The notes under the pieces: generated by a model | What the model was told of the DNA's origin: nothing | Seen by the model: only the letters and a program-made list of their open reading frames with translations | Databases searched by the model: none | Translations under genes and position numbers: made by a program | NCBI GenBank assembly: GCA_039808365.1 | Contig: JBDHSX010000084.1 | Coordinates: forward strand, 1-15,931 | Direction of reading: 5' to 3' | Source of the DNA: 62-47 sp039808365 | GTDB taxonomy: Bacteria; Pseudomonadota; Alphaproteobacteria; Rhizobiales; Xanthobacteraceae | DNA length: 15,931 nt | Shown here: positions 13,225 through 15,931 of the stretch, piece after piece | How positions within the stretch are numbered: position 1 is the stretch's first letter | Layout of the letters: each line of letters starts with the position of its first letter

Positions 13225-13239
13225 GCGGGAGGCATATCG

Positions 13240-13710
13240 ATGTCGCGTCGCCATTCTGCTGAAAAGCGTGAAGTGAACCCGGACCCGAAGTTCGGCAACA
13301 TCGTCATCACCAAGTTCATGAACTCGATCATGTACGACGGCAAGAAGTCCGCCGCCGAGAGCATCGTCTACGGCGCGCTCGACCTGATCGAGGCCAAGAC
13401 CAAGCAGGGTCCGCTGGCGGTGTTCGAGCAGGCGCTCGAAAACGTCATGCCGACCATCGAAGTGCGCTCGCGCCGCGTCGGCGGCGCCACCTATCAGGTG
13501 CCGGTGGAAGTTCGCTCGACCCGCCGTCAGGCGCTGGGCATTCGCTGGCTGATCGCGGCCGCGCGGGGGCGCAACGAAAAGACGATGACGGAGCGGCTCT
13601 CGGCCGAACTGCTCGACGCATCGAACAACCGGGGCAACGCAGTCAAGAAGCGGGAAGACGTGCACAAGATGGCGGAAGCCAACCGCGCGTTCTCGCACTA
13701 CCGCTGGTAA
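13240..13710 (+). CDS. rpsG: 30S ribosomal protein S7
   Basis: S7 nucleates assembly of the 30S head by binding the 3' domain of 16S rRNA and lies near the E and P sites. It has 156 residues, a standard length. ATG 13240 has a strong ribosome site, GGGAGG (13227-13232), 7 nt upstream. Conserved segments are PDPKFGN (15-21), GGATYQVPVEVR and, at the C-terminus, VKKREDVHKMAEANRAFSHY. In E. coli, S7 is also the feedback repressor of the str mRNA and binds the rpsL-rpsG spacer. Here that spacer is only 15 nt, so such a site cannot exist in the same place. fusA follows after 33 nt. Confidence 0.99.
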   Translation: MSRRHSAEKREVNPDPKFGNIVITKFMNSIMYDGKKSAAESIVYGALDLIEAKTKQGPLAVFEQALENVMPTIEVRSRRVGGATYQVPVEVRSTRRQALGIRWLIAAARGRNEKTMTERLSAELLDASNNRGNAVKKREDVHKMAEANRAFSHYRW

Positions 13711-13743
13711 CGGCGACCCGAACGGATATTCAAGGACACACTC

Positions 13744-15816
13744 ATGCCCCGCCAACATGCCATCGAGGACTACCGCAACTTCGGTATCATGGCGCACATC
13801 GACGCCGGCAAGACCACGACCACCGAGCGCATCCTCTATTACACCGGCAAGAGCCATAAGATCGGCGAAGTCCACGAGGGCGCCGCGACCATGGACTGGA
13901 TGGCGCAGGAGCAGGAGCGTGGCATCACCATCACCTCCGCCGCGACCACCGCGTTCTGGGACGGCAAGCGCCTGAACATCATCGACACCCCCGGCCACGT
14001 CGACTTCACCATCGAGGTCGAGCGTTCGCTTCGCGTGCTCGACGGCGCGGTATGCGTGCTCGATTCGAACCAGGGCGTCGAGCCGCAGACCGAAACCGTG
14101 TGGCGCCAGGGCGACAAGTACAAGGTGCCGCGCATCGTCTTCTGCAACAAGATGGATAAGACCGGCGCCGACTTCTACAAGTGCCTGTCCGACATCGTCG
14201 ATCGTCTCGGCGCACGCCCGGTGGCGCTGCAATTGCCGATCGGCTCCGAGAGCAACTTCAAGGGCATGATCGACCTCGTCCGCATGAAGGCGCTGGTCTA
14301 CAATCAGGACGCGCTGGGCTCGATGTACGACATCGAGGAGATTCCCGCCGATCTCATCGACAAGGCCAAGGAATACCGCGAGAAGCTGGTGGAAGCCGCC
14401 GTCGAGCTCGACGACGACGCCATGGCCGCCTATCTCGACGGCGCCGAGCCGGACGAGGCGACGCTGAAGCGGCTGATCCGCAAGGCGGTGCTCACCGGCG
14501 CGTTCTATCCGGTGCTGTGCGGCACCGCGTTCAAGAACAAGGGCGTGCAGCCGCTGCTCGACGCCGTCGTCGCCTACCTGCCGTCGCCGCTCGACGTGCC
14601 GGCGATCAAGGGCACCGACGACAAGGGCAACGAAGTCGTCCGCCACGCCGACGACAAGGAGCCGATGGCGCTTCTGGCGTTCAAGATCATGGACGACCCG
14701 TTCGTCGGCACCATCACCTTCTGCCGCATCTATTCGGGCGTGCTGCAGAGCGGCACCGGCGTCATCAATTCGACCCGCGAGAAGAAGGAGCGCATCGGCC
14801 GCATGCTGCTGATGCACGCCAACAACCGCGAGGACATCAAGGAAGCCTATGCCGGCGACATCGTCGCGCTGGCCGGCCTCAAGGAAGCCCGCACCGGCGA
14901 CACGCTGTGCGACCCGGATCATCCGGTGATCCTTGAGAAGATGGAATTCCCGGAGCCGGTGATCGAGATCGCGATCGAGCCGAAGTCGAAGGCCGACCAG
15001 GAAAAGCTCGGCGTCGCGCTGGCGAAGCTCGCGGCGGAGGATCCGTCGTTCCGCGTCTCCACCGACCACGAGTCCGGCCAGACCATCCTCAAGGGGATGG
15101 GCGAACTGCATCTCGACATCAAGGTCGATATTCTTCGCCGCACCTACAAGGTCGACGCCAATATCGGCGCGCCGCAGGTCGCGTTCCGCGAGAAGATCAC
15201 CCGTTCGGCGGAAGTCGATTACACCCACAAGAAGCAGACCGGCGGCACCGGTCAGTTCGCGCGGGTCAAGTTCGTCGTCGAGCCGAACGAGCCGGGCGCG
15301 GGCTTCCAGTTCGAATCCAAGATCGTCGGCGGCGCGGTGCCGAAGGAATACATCCCCGGCGTCGAGAAGGGTCTCGCCAGCGTGCTGACCTCGGGCGTGG
15401 TCGCCGGCTTCCCGGTGGTCGACGTCAAGGTGACGCTGATCGACGGCGCCTATCACGACGTCGACTCCTCGGCGCTGGCGTTCGAAATCGCCTCGCGCGC
15501 GGCGTTCCGCGATGCCTTGCAGAAGGGCAAGTCGGTGTTGCTGGAGCCGATCATGAAGGTCGAGGTGGTGACGCCGGAAGACTACACCGGTTCGGTCATC
15601 GGCGACCTCAATTCCCGCCGTGGCCAGATCCAGGGTCAGGACATGCGCGGCAACGCCAACGTCATCAACGCGATGGTGCCGCTCATGAACATGTTCGGTT
15701 ACGTGAACAACCTGCGCTCGATGAGCCAGGGTCGCGCGACCTTCACCATGCAGTTCGATCACTACGCTGAAGCGCCGGCCAACGTGTCGGCTGAAGTCCA
15801 GAAGAAATTCGCCTGA
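13744..15816 (+). CDS. fusA: Translation elongation factor G
   Basis: EF-G is the GTPase that drives translocation of tRNA and mRNA on the ribosome and, with RRF, splits post-termination ribosomes. It has 690 residues, full length. ATG 13744 has AAGGA (13732-13736) 7 nt upstream. GTPase motifs are G1 AHIDAGKT (17-24), G2 with T62 in RGITIT (59-64), G3 DTPGH (81-85, catalytic H85) and G4 NKMD (135-138). Later domains include LKGMGELHLDI, and the domain IV/V region ends in a conserved segment near MSQGRATFTMQFDHY. The sequence is strongly alphaproteobacterial in character. It is third in the str operon, with tuf 38 nt downstream. No odd features. Confidence 0.99.
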   Translation: MPRQHAIEDYRNFGIMAHIDAGKTTTTERILYYTGKSHKIGEVHEGAATMDWMAQEQERGITITSAATTAFWDGKRLNIIDTPGHVDFTIEVERSLRVLDGAVCVLDSNQGVEPQTETVWRQGDKYKVPRIVFCNKMDKTGADFYKCLSDIVDRLGARPVALQLPIGSESNFKGMIDLVRMKALVYNQDALGSMYDIEEIPADLIDKAKEYREKLVEAAVELDDDAMAAYLDGAEPDEATLKRLIRKAVLTGAFYPVLCGTAFKNKGVQPLLDAVVAYLPSPLDVPAIKGTDDKGNEVVRHADDKEPMALLAFKIMDDPFVGTITFCRIYSGVLQSGTGVINSTREKKERIGRMLLMHANNREDIKEAYAGDIVALAGLKEARTGDTLCDPDHPVILEKMEFPEPVIEIAIEPKSKADQEKLGVALAKLAAEDPSFRVSTDHESGQTILKGMGELHLDIKVDILRRTYKVDANIGAPQVAFREKITRSAEVDYTHKKQTGGTGQFARVKFVVEPNEPGAGFQFESKIVGGAVPKEYIPGVEKGLASVLTSGVVAGFPVVDVKVTLIDGAYHDVDSSALAFEIASRAAFRDALQKGKSVLLEPIMKVEVVTPEDYTGSVIGDLNSRRGQIQGQDMRGNANVINAMVPLMNMFGYVNNLRSMSQGRATFTMQFDHYAEAPANVSAEVQKKFA

Positions 15817-15832
15817 TCGTCGTCGCGACGAT
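15816..15832 (+). other. Small hairpin in the fusA-tuf spacer
   Basis: ATCGTCG (15816-15822) pairs perfectly with CGACGAT (15826-15832), beginning at the last base of the fusA stop codon, with a 3-nt loop. There is no T-run. It lies 13 nt before the tuf ribosome site and could tune fusA:tuf output or mark an mRNA end; its role is unknown. Confidence 0.3.
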
Positions 15833-15854
15833 TACCGCCTGAACGGAGAGTATC

Positions 15855-15931
15855 ATGGCCAAAGAGAAGTTTGAACGCACGAAGCCGCACTGCAACATCG
15901 GGACGATTGGTCACGTGGACCACGGCAAGAC
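15855..15931 (+). CDS. tuf: Translation elongation factor Tu, 3'-truncated by window edge
   Basis: EF-Tu delivers aminoacyl-tRNA to the ribosome as a GTP complex. Only the first 25 codons and two bases are in the window. They read MAKEKFERTKPHCNIGTIGH followed by VDHGK, the start of the G1 nucleotide-binding loop GHVDHGKT. ATG 15855 has GGAG at 15845-15848, 6 nt upstream. It is fourth in the str operon, the usual bacterial order. Many proteobacteria carry a second tuf copy; that cannot be judged here. Confidence 0.98.
   Translation, partial: MAKEKFERTKPHCNIGTIGHVDHGK

Noticed and set aside
12571..15762. Minus-strand open frame of 1063 codons across rpsL, rpsG and fusA
   Set aside because: Same antisense artefact of GC-rich codon use; composition is repetitive and no family is recognisable.

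Overview
The window is high-GC DNA with strong G/C bias at third codon positions. The proteins (EF-G, S12, S7, RpoB, RpoC and the EF-Tu N-terminus) read as alphaproteobacterial, closest in feel to the Bradyrhizobium/Rhodopseudomonas/Nitrobacter/Afipia group. That placement is from memory of protein sequences, not from a search. All supported genes lie on the + strand.

Layout: (1) 1-7282 is the RNA polymerase block. It holds rpoB, which enters already open and lacks about 400 N-terminal codons, then a 161-nt spacer with a hairpin and an 81-nt REPIN-like inverted repeat, then complete rpoC and a textbook intrinsic terminator. (2) 7283-12415 is a three-gene block that is not part of the classical rpo/str gene set: a NUDIX hydrolase, a protein that joins an FAD amine-oxidase-type domain to a class I SAM methyltransferase-like domain, and an ABC exporter half-transporter with Asp-rich tails at both ends. 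The oxidase-methyltransferase and exporter genes overlap by 8 nt. (3) 12416-15931 is the str operon: a promoter, an apparent 5' leader of about 400 nt full of consecutive hairpins, then rpsL, rpsG, fusA and the first 25 codons of tuf.

How it works together: rpoB/rpoC and rpsL-rpsG-fusA-tuf make core polymerase subunits and translation factors. The middle block is bounded by the rpoC terminator and the str promoter, so it looks like an independent unit. Its last two genes look translationally coupled and could form a modify-then-export pathway for an unidentified small molecule or lipid; this is inference.

The two items most worth following are the densely structured rpsL leader, where the 15-nt rpsL-rpsG gap leaves no room for an E. 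coli-type S7 control site, and the oxidase-methyltransferase/exporter pair.
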